Positions 45,907 through 54,243 are shown, numbered from the stretch's first letter. The stretch is 64,000 bases of DNA from Halostreptopolyspora alba (GCA_003725585.1 RJMB01000005.1:1-64000); one strand, 5' to 3'. Program-made: numbers and translations. The notes: generated from the sequence alone by a model not told the origin.

Positions 45907-46872
45907 ATGACGCACGTTCCGCTCTCCCGCGCTCCCGGGCACGCCACGCTCGACGCGCTCGGCCTCCTCGGCGCCGACACGGCGCCACCGCCCTCCGGTG
46001 CCGCCTTCCCCGACGGGGGCACCTGGCGGCTGGAAATCCCCAGCGTCGAGGGCCCCGAGGTGCTGGCGGAGGTGGTGGAGTCCGCCCGCGCGCTCGACGT
46101 ACCCCTCCACCGGGTCTCGCAGGGGTCGGGCGTGGGGATGCTCACCGACGCCGAGATCACCGAGATGGTCCGGGTTACCGGTGAGCACGCCGTCGAGCTG
46201 TGCCTGTTCGCCCGCCCGGGGGCGAACTGGGACATCGGGGCAGCTCGGGACAGCGCGGCCGGATCCGTCGGGTCGCGCAGTCGCGGCGCGAGCGGGCTCG
46301 CCGCCGGGGTGGCGGAGGCCGAACGCGCCGTGGGCCTGGGGGTGCGCAGCCTGCTGGTCGCCGACGAGGGGCTGCTGTGGACCCTGCACACGCTGCGCGG
46401 CCGCGGGGACCTTCCCGCCGACCTGCAGCTCAAGGTGTCGGTCATGGCGGGGCCCGTGAATCCGGCGGCCCTGCGCGTGCAGGAGTACCTCGGCGCCGAC
46501 ACCGTGAACGTCCCCTCGGACCTGACCCTGCACCAACTCGCCGAACTGCGCGCGGCCAGCCGCGCCACTCTGGACTTCTACGTGGAGGCCCCCGACAACA
46601 TCGGGGGTTTCGTGCGCCATCACGAGATCGCCGGGATCATCGAGGCCACGGCCCCCGTCTACGTCAAGTTCGGGCTCCGCAACGCCCCCGACATCTACCC
46701 CTCGGGAGAGCAGGTGCGCGGCGTGGCGCTCACCAGCGCTCGTGAGCGGGTTCGGCGGGCCCGTCTGGGGCTCGACGCGCTGGCCCGCCACCCGGCGGCC
46801 CCGGAGAGCTCCCCGCTCGGTGCGCGCGAGCAGCCGGCCACCCGCCGGTTCGACGAGCCCGACCCGGCCTGA
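45907..46872 (+). CDS. TIM-barrel protein resembling the U32 peptidase family
   Basis: A 321-aa soluble protein. Segments VKFGLRNAPDIYPSGEQ, NVPSDLTLHQLAELRAASRA, FYVEAPDNIGG and CLFARPGANWDIGA have the look of a (beta/alpha)8 enzyme, and by eye they fit proteins annotated as U32 peptidases. A catalytic assignment cannot be made. ATG 45907 has AAGGA upstream. Its own operator (site C) ties it to sugar-acid catabolism, where a hydrolytic peptidase would be odd. An aldolase or isomerase role is an alternative. Confidence 0.55.
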   Translation: MTHVPLSRAPGHATLDALGLLGADTAPPPSGAAFPDGGTWRLEIPSVEGPEVLAEVVESARALDVPLHRVSQGSGVGMLTDAEITEMVRVTGEHAVELCLFARPGANWDIGAARDSAAGSVGSRSRGASGLAAGVAEAERAVGLGVRSLLVADEGLLWTLHTLRGRGDLPADLQLKVSVMAGPVNPAALRVQEYLGADTVNVPSDLTLHQLAELRAASRATLDFYVEAPDNIGGFVRHHEIAGIIEATAPVYVKFGLRNAPDIYPSGEQVRGVALTSARERVRRARLGLDALARHPAAPESSPLGAREQPATRRFDEPDPA

Positions 46873-46938
46873 GCGGGCACCCCGACGCCAGGGGATCGGG
46901 ACGTGAGGGCGCGGGGTTCGCGCGGGTTGCACCCGACG

Positions 46939-46971
46939 AACGGAGCGGCGGCCACCGGCCCCCGCTCCGTT
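46939..46971. terminator. Bidirectional hairpin, U32-like and dehydratase genes
   Basis: Perfect 10-bp arms 46939-46948 and 46962-46971 with a 13-base loop, extended further by three pairs past a bulged G. It is placed between convergent stops at 46872 and 46979. Confidence 0.65.
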
Positions 46972-46978
46972 GTCGTGC

Positions 46979-48721
46979 TCAGTGCGACTCGCGGGGCACC
47001 GCGTGCCCGCTCGCGCCGGTCAGGATGTCCAGGTCGGCGCCCTGGTCGGCCTGGAGCACGTGGTCGAAGTACACCCTGCTCCAGCCCCGCTCCGAATGCG
47101 GCGCGGGCGGGGTCCACGCTGCGCGGCGCCGCTCCAGTTCCGCGTCGTCGACTTCGAGGGTCAGCGCGCGTGCCGCCACGTCCAGGGTGATCTCGTCCCC
47201 GTCGCGCACCAGAGCGAGGGGACCCCCGACCGCGGCCTCGGGCGCGGTGTGCAGGACCACGGTTCCGTAGGCCGTTCCCGACATCCGGCCGTCGCAGACG
47301 CGCACCATGTCGGTCACTCCCTCGTTGAGGAGCCTGGTCGGCAACGCAACGTTGCTCACCTCGGGCATACCGGGATAGCCGGCCGGCCCGCAGTTGCGCA
47401 GTACCAGTACGGTGTCGGCGTCCACGTCCAGCTCCGGGTCGTCGGCGACCGCGTAGTACTCCTCCGGGGAGTCGAACACCCGCGCCCGACCCCGGTGGCG
47501 CATCAGGTGAGGGCTGGCCGCCGACTGCTTCAGCACCGCCCCGTTGGGGGCGAGGTTCCCCCGCAGGACCGCGGTGCCGCTCCCGGCCGGCTGGAACGGG
47601 TCCTCCCGGGGCCGGATCACCGTGCGGTCGTGGTACTCCGCGCGCCCCGCCTCGATGGCGGCTCCGATGGGCTCGCCCGTGACGGTCGGGGCGTCGGTGT
47701 GCAGCGCGTCGCCGAGCTCGGCCAGGACCGCGGGCAGCCCGCCGGCGTAGCAGAAATCCTCCATGAGGAAGCGGCCGCTGGGCATCAGGTCCAGCAGGGT
47801 CGGGATGTCCCGGGCCAGACCGTCGAAGTCGTCCAGGGAGAGCGGAACGCCGAGCCGGCCGGCGATCGCCAGGAGGTGGATCACCGCGTTGGTGGACCCG
47901 CCGATCGCCGCGTTGACCCGGATGGCGTTCTCGAACGCGTGGCGCGTCATGATCGTCGAGGGCCGGACGTCCTCCTCGACCATGGCGACGATCCGCTGTC
48001 CGGTCCGTTGCGCGGCGGCGTACCTCCGGGCGTCCACGGCCGGCCACGTCGCCCCGTAGGGCGGCTGTATCCCCAGCGCCTCGGCCATGCACGCCATGGT
48101 GGAGGCGGTACCCATGGTCATGCAGTGGCCGTTCGAACGCGACATGCAGGACTCGGCGAAGGCGCAGTCGGCCTCGCTCATGCGGCCGGCCCGAAGCTCC
48201 TCCTCGAACTTCCACACGTGCGTTCCCGACCCGATGTCCTGGCCACGGTACTTACCGTTGAGCATCGGGCCGCCCGTGAGCATCATCGCGGGCAGGTCCA
48301 CGCTGCCGGCCGCCATGAGCAGACCGGGCGTCGTCTTGTCGCAGCCGGAGAGGAGCACCACGCCGTCGAGCGGGTTGGCGCGCATCAGCTCCTCGGCCTC
48401 CATCGCGAGCAGGTTGCGGTAGAACATCGCGGTGGGGCGCAGCACCGTCTCGCCGAGCGCCATCACGGGGAACTCCAGGGGGAATCCCCCGGCCTGCCAC
48501 ACTCCGCGTTTCACGGACTCGGCCAGTCGGGACAGGTGCGCGTTGCACGGGGCCAGCTCCGAACCGGAGACGGCGATCCCGACAACGGGCCTCCCGTCGA
48601 ACACCTCCTCGCTGAAGCCCTGGTTACGCATCCACGAGCGGTACAGCATGCCGGACCGGCCGTGCGCGCCGAACCAGTGACTGCTACGGCGACCGCTCGC
48701 GCCGGTTTCGGTGGTGACCAT
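46979..48721 (-). CDS. IlvD/Edd-family sugar-acid dehydratase
   Basis: A 580-aa iron-sulfur dehydratase. Three cluster-binding Cys residues are visible: Cys59 (SELAPCNAHL), Cys127 (SGCDKTTPG) and Cys200 (SNGHCMTMGTAS). The C-terminal swivel domain has VLRNCGPAGYPGMPEVSN and CDGRMSGTAYG. Three Cys residues and this length fit the [2Fe-2S] pentonate/aldonate dehydratases more than IlvD itself. It would convert an aldonic acid to its 2-keto-3-deoxy acid. ATG 48721 has AAGGG upstream. It is divergent from the FAH gene, with operator site D between. Confidence 0.9.
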   Translation of the reverse strand: MVTTETGASGRRSSHWFGAHGRSGMLYRSWMRNQGFSEEVFDGRPVVGIAVSGSELAPCNAHLSRLAESVKRGVWQAGGFPLEFPVMALGETVLRPTAMFYRNLLAMEAEELMRANPLDGVVLLSGCDKTTPGLLMAAGSVDLPAMMLTGGPMLNGKYRGQDIGSGTHVWKFEEELRAGRMSEADCAFAESCMSRSNGHCMTMGTASTMACMAEALGIQPPYGATWPAVDARRYAAAQRTGQRIVAMVEEDVRPSTIMTRHAFENAIRVNAAIGGSTNAVIHLLAIAGRLGVPLSLDDFDGLARDIPTLLDLMPSGRFLMEDFCYAGGLPAVLAELGDALHTDAPTVTGEPIGAAIEAGRAEYHDRTVIRPREDPFQPAGSGTAVLRGNLAPNGAVLKQSAASPHLMRHRGRARVFDSPEEYYAVADDPELDVDADTVLVLRNCGPAGYPGMPEVSNVALPTRLLNEGVTDMVRVCDGRMSGTAYGTVVLHTAPEAAVGGPLALVRDGDEITLDVAARALTLEVDDAELERRRAAWTPPAPHSERGWSRVYFDHVLQADQGADLDILTGASGHAVPRESH

Positions 48722-49126
48722 GGTGGTGCCCTTACTCTCCGTTCGAGTCCTGCGGGTTGAGAGGGTGCCGCGCGCCGGCCCGGCGGCCCGTGGTCGACCA
48801 CGGGCGCGGCGGCGCGGGAGGCCGAGCCGGCCCTCGCTCGGGCGCGCGGGTACGCCGTCGACGGCGGTGAGACCGGTCGAGGGTCCGCGGCGGCTCACGG
48901 GCGGCCCGGCACGGGCGACGGTGCGCGGACCGGGTGTTCAATATATCGAACTAGTGACAACATCTCGAAAAGGACGTTAGGGTACGTGTGTGATCCAGGT
49001 CAAGACGTCGCCGAAGGCGGGATGTGTCCCCCGTGCGCCACGGTGCGTTCGGCGTGATGCGCAGCGCTGCTCCATTCGTGCCCGTGATCTGGAACGGTGC
49101 CCATGAACACTCCGAAGGGGAGGACT
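48722..49126. other. Divergent control region of the dehydratase and FAH genes
   Basis: The 405-base gap has operator site D (48936-48951) close to its centre, about 215 bases from the dehydratase start and 176 from the FAH start. The AT-rich stretch 48936-48980 is the probable promoter zone for one or both. The remainder shows no gene. Confidence 0.55.
48936..48951. promoter_or_regulatory. IclR-type operator between dehydratase and FAH genes (site D)
   Basis: GTTCAATATATCGAAC, an inverted repeat that matches sites B and C in the outer GTTC/GAAC and the ATAT core. Confidence 0.72.
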
Positions 49127-50062
49127 GTGGATACGGTGCCGGGGATTGTCCGGTTCGCCGACACGGCGGGAACGGTCCGGGTGGGCCTGCGTGACGAGGC
49201 CGGCGGGATCCGGGAGCTTGACGGCGTTGGCCGCGTCGCCGACCTGTTACGTCTGCCACTGCGGCAGCTCAGGCAACGCCTGGACTCGCGGGGCGGGGGC
49301 GCGACCCATCACCGTGCCGGTGTGACGCCGCTTCCGCCGGTGGACGGCGACACCGAGGTGTGGGCCAGCGGCGTGACCTACGAACGGTCGCGCCAGGCTC
49401 GCGGTGAGGAGAGCGACAGCGATGACCTCTACGACCGCGTTTACACAGCCTCCCGCCCCGAACTGTTCTTCAAGTCGGTGTCGTGGCGCGTCGTCACCGA
49501 GGGGGAGCCGATCGCGGTTCGCGCCGACTCCCGGCTGGACGTGCCCGAGCCCGAGCTCGCGGTCGTGTGCAACGTCCACGGGGAGATCGTCGGTTACACG
49601 GTGTGCAACGACGTCAGTTCCCGCTCGATCGAGGGGGAGAACGCCCTGTACCTGCCGCAGGCGAAGGTGTACGCCGGTAGCTGCGCCCTCGCCGACGCGA
49701 TCGTCCCGGCGTGGCACGTCGGGAATCTCGCCGACCAGCGTATCCGTATGACCGTGTGGCGCGGCGGAGACCAGGCGTACCGGGGTGAGGTGGCACTGGC
49801 GGCGCTCCGCCGCGACCCCGCGCGGCTGGTGGGCTATCTCTTCGGCGGCCAGCCCTTTCCCGAGGGCGCGGTGCTGGCGACCGGAACCGGCATCGTGCCC
49901 GGAATGGATTTCACCCTTACGGAAGGCGACACCGTGGAGATCGACGTCAGCGCCGTGGGAACCCTCAGCAACCCCGTTGTGCGCGGCGCGGAAGCCATGG
50001 CCTGGCTCACCGAGGCACGCGAGCGTCCCACCGCGCGGCCGGTGGCCCCGCGGGAGCGGTGA
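49127..50062 (+). CDS. FAH-superfamily protein, candidate 2-keto-3-deoxy sugar-acid dehydratase
   Basis: A 311-aa protein of the fumarylacetoacetate hydrolase superfamily. The metal-binding acidic residues are in DVPEPELAVVCNVHGEIVGY. NDVSSRSIEGENALYLPQAK and TGIVPGMDFTLTEGDTVEID complete the fold. Related enzymes (XylX-type) dehydrate 2-keto-3-deoxy-pentonates to 2-oxoglutarate semialdehyde, the step after an IlvD/Edd dehydratase. The divergent dehydratase makes that role likely here. GTG 49127 has AAGGGG 6 bases upstream; ATG 49103 is an alternative. A semialdehyde dehydrogenase gene is not in the window. Confidence 0.8.
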   Translation: MDTVPGIVRFADTAGTVRVGLRDEAGGIRELDGVGRVADLLRLPLRQLRQRLDSRGGGATHHRAGVTPLPPVDGDTEVWASGVTYERSRQARGEESDSDDLYDRVYTASRPELFFKSVSWRVVTEGEPIAVRADSRLDVPEPELAVVCNVHGEIVGYTVCNDVSSRSIEGENALYLPQAKVYAGSCALADAIVPAWHVGNLADQRIRMTVWRGGDQAYRGEVALAALRRDPARLVGYLFGGQPFPEGAVLATGTGIVPGMDFTLTEGDTVEIDVSAVGTLSNPVVRGAEAMAWLTEARERPTARPVAPRER

Positions 50063-50096
50063 ACCGGGCTACACCTCCGCCGTCGGTGCCACACGG

Positions 50097-50141
50097 CGCG
50101 GGTGGCCCCCGGTACCGCAGCGGGGCCGGAGGCCACCCGCG
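50097..50141. terminator. Bidirectional hairpin, FAH and flavin-reductase genes
   Basis: Perfect 11-bp arms 50097-50107 and 50131-50141, with a further GC stem inside the 23-base loop, between convergent stops at 50062 and 50151. Confidence 0.7.
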
Positions 50142-50150
50142 TCGCGGTGC

Positions 50151-50771
50151 TCAGGACCGGTGGGGCGCGCCGTCGGGCCAGTCCGCGTAGCGGATCCGGT
50201 TCAACGCGGTGACCTCGCCCAGCGCGCCCCACTCGTTTTTTCCCAGGCGCGCGATCGGGCGGAGCCGGCCGATGTCGGGCAGGCCCTCCACCAGAACATC
50301 GCTGTCGACGCTGACGTGGGCCACCTCGCCGAACACCAACACCGAGTCGCCCATTGGCAGGGTGGAGTGCAGGCGGCACTCCAGCGCCACGGGTGAGGCG
50401 GCCACCCGTGGCGGCGTCACCGCCGCGCTGGGCTCGCGCTCCATCCCGACGGCGTCGAACTCGCTGGTCTCCGGTGGGAAGCCGGTGGCGGTGGCGTTGA
50501 TCTCGCGTTGCAGGCGCTCGGGGGCGAAGTTGACCACGAACTCCCCGGTGGCCTCGGCGTTGGTCACCGAGTCCTTGCGTCCCACCGAGGTGAACTGCAC
50601 GATCGGCGGGTCGGCGGAGGCCACGGTGAAGAACGAGTGGGGAGCGAGGTTGTCGACACCCGCCCCCGAGGTGGTCGAGACCCACGCGATGGGGCGCGGG
50701 ACGACCACGGAGGTCAACCACTTGTAGAACTCACGTCCGGGAAGGTCGTCTCTCGTCAGGTCGGTGCGCAC
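50151..50771 (-). CDS. Flavin-reductase-like FMN-binding protein
   Basis: A 206-aa split-barrel flavoprotein. It starts FYKWLTSVVVPRPIAWVSTT and contains NLAPHSFFTVASADPPIVQF and DSVTNAEATGEFVVNFAPE, the typical FMN-binding pattern of the flavin reductase/DUF447 group. ECRLHSTLPMGDSVLVFGEV and GLPDIGRLRPIARLGKNEW lie in the C-terminal half. It could supply reduced flavin to a monooxygenase, though none is adjacent. GTG 50771 is used; no strong ribosome site is visible. Confidence 0.85.
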   Translation of the reverse strand: MRTDLTRDDLPGREFYKWLTSVVVPRPIAWVSTTSGAGVDNLAPHSFFTVASADPPIVQFTSVGRKDSVTNAEATGEFVVNFAPERLQREINATATGFPPETSEFDAVGMEREPSAAVTPPRVAASPVALECRLHSTLPMGDSVLVFGEVAHVSVDSDVLVEGLPDIGRLRPIARLGKNEWGALGEVTALNRIRYADWPDGAPHRS

Positions 50772-50873
50772 ACGATCACCATATGACCGGTCGCGGGCGT
50801 CCCGGTATCGCCCCTGCGCGGATCGGGTCCAGCGCGTTGTGGTGTGTCCCCGTCCGGGGAGGACCGGGCGCGC

Positions 50874-51446
50874 TCACTCCGGGACGATCTGCTCGACGAG
50901 CTGGTCGATCAGGGCGGAGAACGTGGTCCACTCCCACGCCTCCGGCAGTGTGAGGTGCTCGGTGATCAGCCCGCTCATCGCCAGGTAGAGCGAGGTCACC
51001 GCCGGGCGTCCGCCCGGATAGCCGCCCGCCACGTGGAACCGGATGTTCTCGTGGATGTTCTGGCCGGCGGTGTCCATGAGCACCTGCCGTAGCTCGGGAC
51101 GACGGGTCGCCTCAAGCCGCAGCTCCAGCAGGGCCAGATAGCCCGCCCGGTCCTGGCTCACCCGTCGGAACAGCCGGTGCATCGCCTCGCGCACCACCTC
51201 GCGGGTGGGCGCGGTCGCTCCCATCTCGGCCAGCTCGTCCTCGCCCGGGGCGAGACGCACGTGGACGTGGGCCGCCCCCTGGGCGAGCAGCGCGTCGCGG
51301 TTGGCGAAGTAGTTGGATGTGGTGCCGGTGGGCACGCCCGCCCGGGCGTCGACCGCGCGGAAGGTGAGATTGCGCGCGCCCTGGTCGGCCAGGACGTCGA
51401 TCGCCGCGTCGAGGAGTGCCCTGCGTCGGACCGTGTTCTGTCGCAC
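50874..51446 (-). CDS. TetR-family transcriptional regulator
   Basis: A 190-aa regulator. The helix-turn-helix is at residues 8-50 (RRALLDAAIDVLADQGARNL, AVDARAGVPTGTTSNYFANR). The C-terminal ligand domain is all-helical (REVVREAMHRLFRRVSQDRA). GTG 51446 is the start. It is divergent from a small VOC gene, with three direct repeats between the starts (51461-51502) that are probably its operators. Confidence 0.87.
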   Translation of the reverse strand: MRQNTVRRRALLDAAIDVLADQGARNLTFRAVDARAGVPTGTTSNYFANRDALLAQGAAHVHVRLAPGEDELAEMGATAPTREVVREAMHRLFRRVSQDRAGYLALLELRLEATRRPELRQVLMDTAGQNIHENIRFHVAGGYPGGRPAVTSLYLAMSGLITEHLTLPEAWEWTTFSALIDQLVEQIVPE

Positions 51447-51460
51447 GGGACCATAGTATC

Positions 51461-51502
51461 ACTTCATTTGGAGTACTTCATTTGGAGTGCTACGGTTGGA
51501 GT
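51461..51502. promoter_or_regulatory. Three tandem 14-bp repeats, likely TetR operators
   Basis: ACTTCATTTGGAGT occurs exactly twice, end to end, at 51461-51474 and 51475-51488. A third copy at 51489-51502 keeps 10 of 14 bases, including TTGGAGT. Each unit is a rough inverted repeat (ACTTC...GGAGT). The array begins 15 bases from the TetR start and ends 27 bases from the VOC start. Confidence 0.75.
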
Positions 51503-51528
51503 GACATTGGGCTACGGGAGGGAATTCC

Positions 51529-51951
51529 ATGCAGGCACACGGAATCGGTGTGGTCGCCATGTCCAGCGATCCCGCCGCCAGCTCCGCCTGGCTGGTCGAA
51601 CACTTCGGGTTCGTCCGCAATGTGGACATCGGTTGGTACGTGGACCTCCAGCACCCTGGGCACCCGGCGGTGTACCTGGACCTGATCCGTCTCGGACACG
51701 AGTCCATGCCCCCGCGATTGCGTGACCGGGCCGGTGGTTTCCTCGCCCTGCTCGTCGAGGACGTGGACGCCGAGGAGCGGCGGCTGCGCGCGGCCGGGGT
51801 GGAGTTCGTCAAACCCGTCACCACCGAGCCGTGGGGGCAGCGGCGGTTCCAGGTCGAGGGTCCCGATTCCCTGGTCGTCGAGGTCCTGCAACAGGTGGAG
51901 CCCGACCCACAGTGGCTGGCCGATCAGGGGATAACACCGTCAGCGGGGTGA
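51529..51951 (+). CDS. VOC/glyoxalase-fold protein
   Basis: A 140-aa vicinal-oxygen-chelate protein with two beta-alpha-beta-beta-beta modules (SSDPAASSAWLVEHFGFVRN, then LLVEDVDAEERRLRAAGVEF). WGQRRFQVEGPDSLVVEVLQ ends the second module. It may bind or detoxify an electrophile or antibiotic; no specific activity can be assigned. ATG 51529 has a GGAGGGAAT-type site upstream. It is likely repressed by the divergent TetR protein. Confidence 0.82.
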   Translation: MQAHGIGVVAMSSDPAASSAWLVEHFGFVRNVDIGWYVDLQHPGHPAVYLDLIRLGHESMPPRLRDRAGGFLALLVEDVDAEERRLRAAGVEFVKPVTTEPWGQRRFQVEGPDSLVVEVLQQVEPDPQWLADQGITPSAG

Positions 51952-52012
51952 GCTTTGCCCCTTGGTTCTCCGTCGTGAACCTGTGACCGCTTCTTCCCGC
52001 TCAATTCGGCGT

Positions 52013-52594
52013 TTAGGCGCCCGTGGCTCGCCGCCGCGCACGGTGGTTGGCGACGTTGACCCGGTTTCCGCAGATCTCCGGCATACAGAAGCGGCGGCGC
52101 CCGGCCCGGCTGGTGTCGACGAAGGCACCCTCGCACTCCGGTGACGCACAGGCCCGAAATCGCCCGCCCCCCAGGCTGTGCAGCGCGCCCAGCAGCCCGA
52201 CCCCGACGAGCACGGCCAGCTCGTCGGCCAGCGGAGCCCCCTTCGCCGTGGCAGCCGCCCACCGCCAATGTCCGCCCCCGTCGCGCTGAAGACGAGGGCC
52301 GACGCCGGCGCGGGCGACGAGCGCCCCCGCGGCGGCCGCGAGTTCGTCCTCGGACTCGCTTTCCATCGCGGCACGAGTCTCGTCGCGCAGGCGGTGGACG
52401 GCGGTCACGTCGGAGGCCGCGGGATGGCCCCCTCCGTCCAGGGCCGCGGGTGCGAGTCCGTGCTCCGCGAGGAAGTTGGCCAGCGCGACGGTTTCGGGCA
52501 GGCCGTCGCCGTCGCTGCGCACCCGCGGCGCTGTGTTGACGAGATCGGTGGCCACGCCCGCCCCAAGTACGTAATCGGAAAAAAGTATTTTCAC
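52013..52594 (-). CDS. ABATE/CGNR zinc-finger transcriptional regulator
   Basis: A 193-aa protein. The N-terminal ABATE domain begins DYVLGAGVATDLVNTAPRVR. The C-terminal CGNR zinc finger has the four Cys ligands in CASPECEGAFVDTSRAGRRR and FCMPEICGNRVNVANHRAR, whose basic end contacts DNA. GTG 52594 is the start. It is divergent from an alpha/beta hydrolase gene, with an inverted repeat between them. Confidence 0.88.
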   Translation of the reverse strand: MKILFSDYVLGAGVATDLVNTAPRVRSDGDGLPETVALANFLAEHGLAPAALDGGGHPAASDVTAVHRLRDETRAAMESESEDELAAAAGALVARAGVGPRLQRDGGGHWRWAAATAKGAPLADELAVLVGVGLLGALHSLGGGRFRACASPECEGAFVDTSRAGRRRFCMPEICGNRVNVANHRARRRATGA

Positions 52595-52612
52595 ACCTTA
52601 CCTCTTGATACA

Positions 52613-52643
52613 GTAATCGTTCTAAGGTGAGTTTACCGATTAC
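52613..52643. promoter_or_regulatory. Inverted repeat between CGNR regulator and hydrolase
   Basis: GTAATCG (52613-52619) and CGATTAC (52637-52643) form a perfect inverted repeat with a 17-base spacer that also contains TAAGGTGAG. A third GTAATCG lies at 52571-52577, inside the start of the regulator gene. The layout suggests operators of the CGNR regulator. Confidence 0.6.
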
Positions 52644-52656
52644 GATGGGAGTTCCC

Positions 52657-53523
52657 ATGCCCACCACCGACGACACCGGGGCACCCGACGCCGTCTCCGC
52701 GACCTGGAGCCTGCCCGACCGCGTCAGCGTCTCGGGCGGGCGGGTCGCCACCGGCGTATTCGGTCACGGACCTCCCGTGATCCTGGTACACGGCACACCG
52801 GCCTGGTCCTACCTGTGGCGCGGCGTCGCCGAACGGCTGGCCGAGAACCACACCGTCCACTTGTGGGACATGCTCGGCTTCGGCGACTCTCACGCCGAGC
52901 CCGGCGTGACCCCCTCGATCGCGCGACAGGCCACCACACTCGCCGAACTGGTCGCGCACTGGGGCTTGGAGGCGCCGGCCCTCGTGGGCCACGACATCGG
53001 CGGGAGTGTGGTGGCGCGTGCCCACCTGGTGGAACAGGTGCCCGCAAGCGCGCTGGCGCTGGTCGACGCCGCGGTGCTGGGGCCGTGGAACACCCCCTTC
53101 ACCGACCACCAGCAGCACTACGCCGAGGCCTACCGCACCATGCCCACCGACGTTTTCGGTGATCTGGCCGCCGTGCGGCTGCGCAGCGCCGTCCAGACGC
53201 CGATGCCCCCTGAGGTCGCCGACGCCTACCTCGCGCCGTGGGCCGGGCGGCGGGGGCAGAACCGCTGGGTCGACCAGGTCATCGCGGTCAGCTATGAAGA
53301 CACCCGCGACGCGGTGCGGCGTCTGGACACGGTGACCGTGCCCACGCTGGTGCTGTGGGGAGAGCAGGACGGCTGGCTGGACCCGTCGGTCGGGTCCCGC
53401 CTCGCCGCGGCCGTCCCCGGCGCCCGCCTGCGCACGGTGCCCGGCGCGGGCCACTTCCTGCCCGAGGACGCCCCCGAGAGCACGGCGCGCGCCCTGCTGG
53501 AGTTCCTCCTCGCAGGTTCGTGA
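52657..53523 (+). CDS. Alpha/beta hydrolase with Asp nucleophile (haloalkane dehalogenase/epoxide hydrolase-like)
   Basis: A 288-aa alpha/beta hydrolase. The oxyanion motif is HGTPAWSYLWRGV. The nucleophile elbow is GHDIGG, with Asp as in haloalkane dehalogenases and epoxide hydrolases rather than Ser. The catalytic His is in GAGHFLPED, and LWGEQDGWLDPS lies where the acid is expected. A cap domain lies between about residues 130 and 205. ATG 52657 has GGGAG 5-6 bases upstream; earlier in-frame starts (52627, 52645) are weaker. Likely regulated by the divergent CGNR protein. Confidence 0.88.
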   Translation: MPTTDDTGAPDAVSATWSLPDRVSVSGGRVATGVFGHGPPVILVHGTPAWSYLWRGVAERLAENHTVHLWDMLGFGDSHAEPGVTPSIARQATTLAELVAHWGLEAPALVGHDIGGSVVARAHLVEQVPASALALVDAAVLGPWNTPFTDHQQHYAEAYRTMPTDVFGDLAAVRLRSAVQTPMPPEVADAYLAPWAGRRGQNRWVDQVIAVSYEDTRDAVRRLDTVTVPTLVLWGEQDGWLDPSVGSRLAAAVPGARLRTVPGAGHFLPEDAPESTARALLEFLLAGS

Positions 53524-53637
53524 ACTTTGTTCCGGTCCGCGCGCCGGACCCGGTCGTCGCGCTCGCCCGGATCGACCGGGTGCGGGCCGGCCCGTATGCT
53601 CGTGGGGGACGTCATTCGAGCGGGTATGGAGTCCGAC

Positions 53638-54243
53638 GTGAGCGACGCACAGGACAGGCCGGCCACGGCACCCGCCGTCCGGGTGGCCGACTCCGACCGT
53701 GAGGCCGTGGCCGAGCTGCTGCGCGCGGCCGTGACCGAGGGCAGGCTCGACCTCGCGGAGCTGGACGAGCGGCTCTCCGCCGCGTACGCCGCCAAGACCA
53801 GGGCCGACCTGGAACCGCTCACCGCCGACCTGCCCGCCCCCGACCCGGCCGGGCCGGCACCCGATGCGCCCCCGCTGGAGCTGCGGACCAAGAGCGGCAC
53901 CCTGAAGCGCGAGGGTTACTGGCTGGTGCCGGAGCGGATCTCGACGGAGTGCACGTCCGGAACGATCAAGCTCGACTTCACCGAGGCCGAGTGTCCGTAC
54001 CGCGAGGTCGCCATCGACGCGTACGCCAAGTCGGGTTCGGTGGTGCTGGTGGTGCCGCACGGCTGGTGGGTGAACCTGGACAACGCCACGGCCACCAGCG
54101 GCACCATCGCGAACAAGCTGAAGGGTCCGCCCGACCCCGGCGCGCCGGTACTACGGGTCAGCGGCCAGGTGACTTCGGGGGACATCAAGGCGCGCCACCC
54201 GCGCCGCGGCTTCTGGGCGTGGCTACTGCGCCGCCCGGCCTGA
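53638..54243 (+). CDS. DUF1707 domain protein
   Basis: A 201-aa protein. The N-terminal DUF1707 domain reads RVADSDREAVAELLRAAVTE, GRLDLAELDERLSAAYAAKT and RADLEPLTADLP. The rest is a beta-rich domain (KSGTLKREGYWLVPERISTE, SGTIKLDFTEAECPYREVAI) like that of bacterial cell-surface DUF1707/DUF2154 proteins. GTG 53638 is chosen because GGAG sits 6 bases upstream; ATG 53626 is an in-frame alternative. The exact function is unknown. No signal peptide or transmembrane helix is evident. Confidence 0.87.
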   Translation: MSDAQDRPATAPAVRVADSDREAVAELLRAAVTEGRLDLAELDERLSAAYAAKTRADLEPLTADLPAPDPAGPAPDAPPLELRTKSGTLKREGYWLVPERISTECTSGTIKLDFTEAECPYREVAIDAYAKSGSVVLVVPHGWWVNLDNATATSGTIANKLKGPPDPGAPVLRVSGQVTSGDIKARHPRRGFWAWLLRRPA

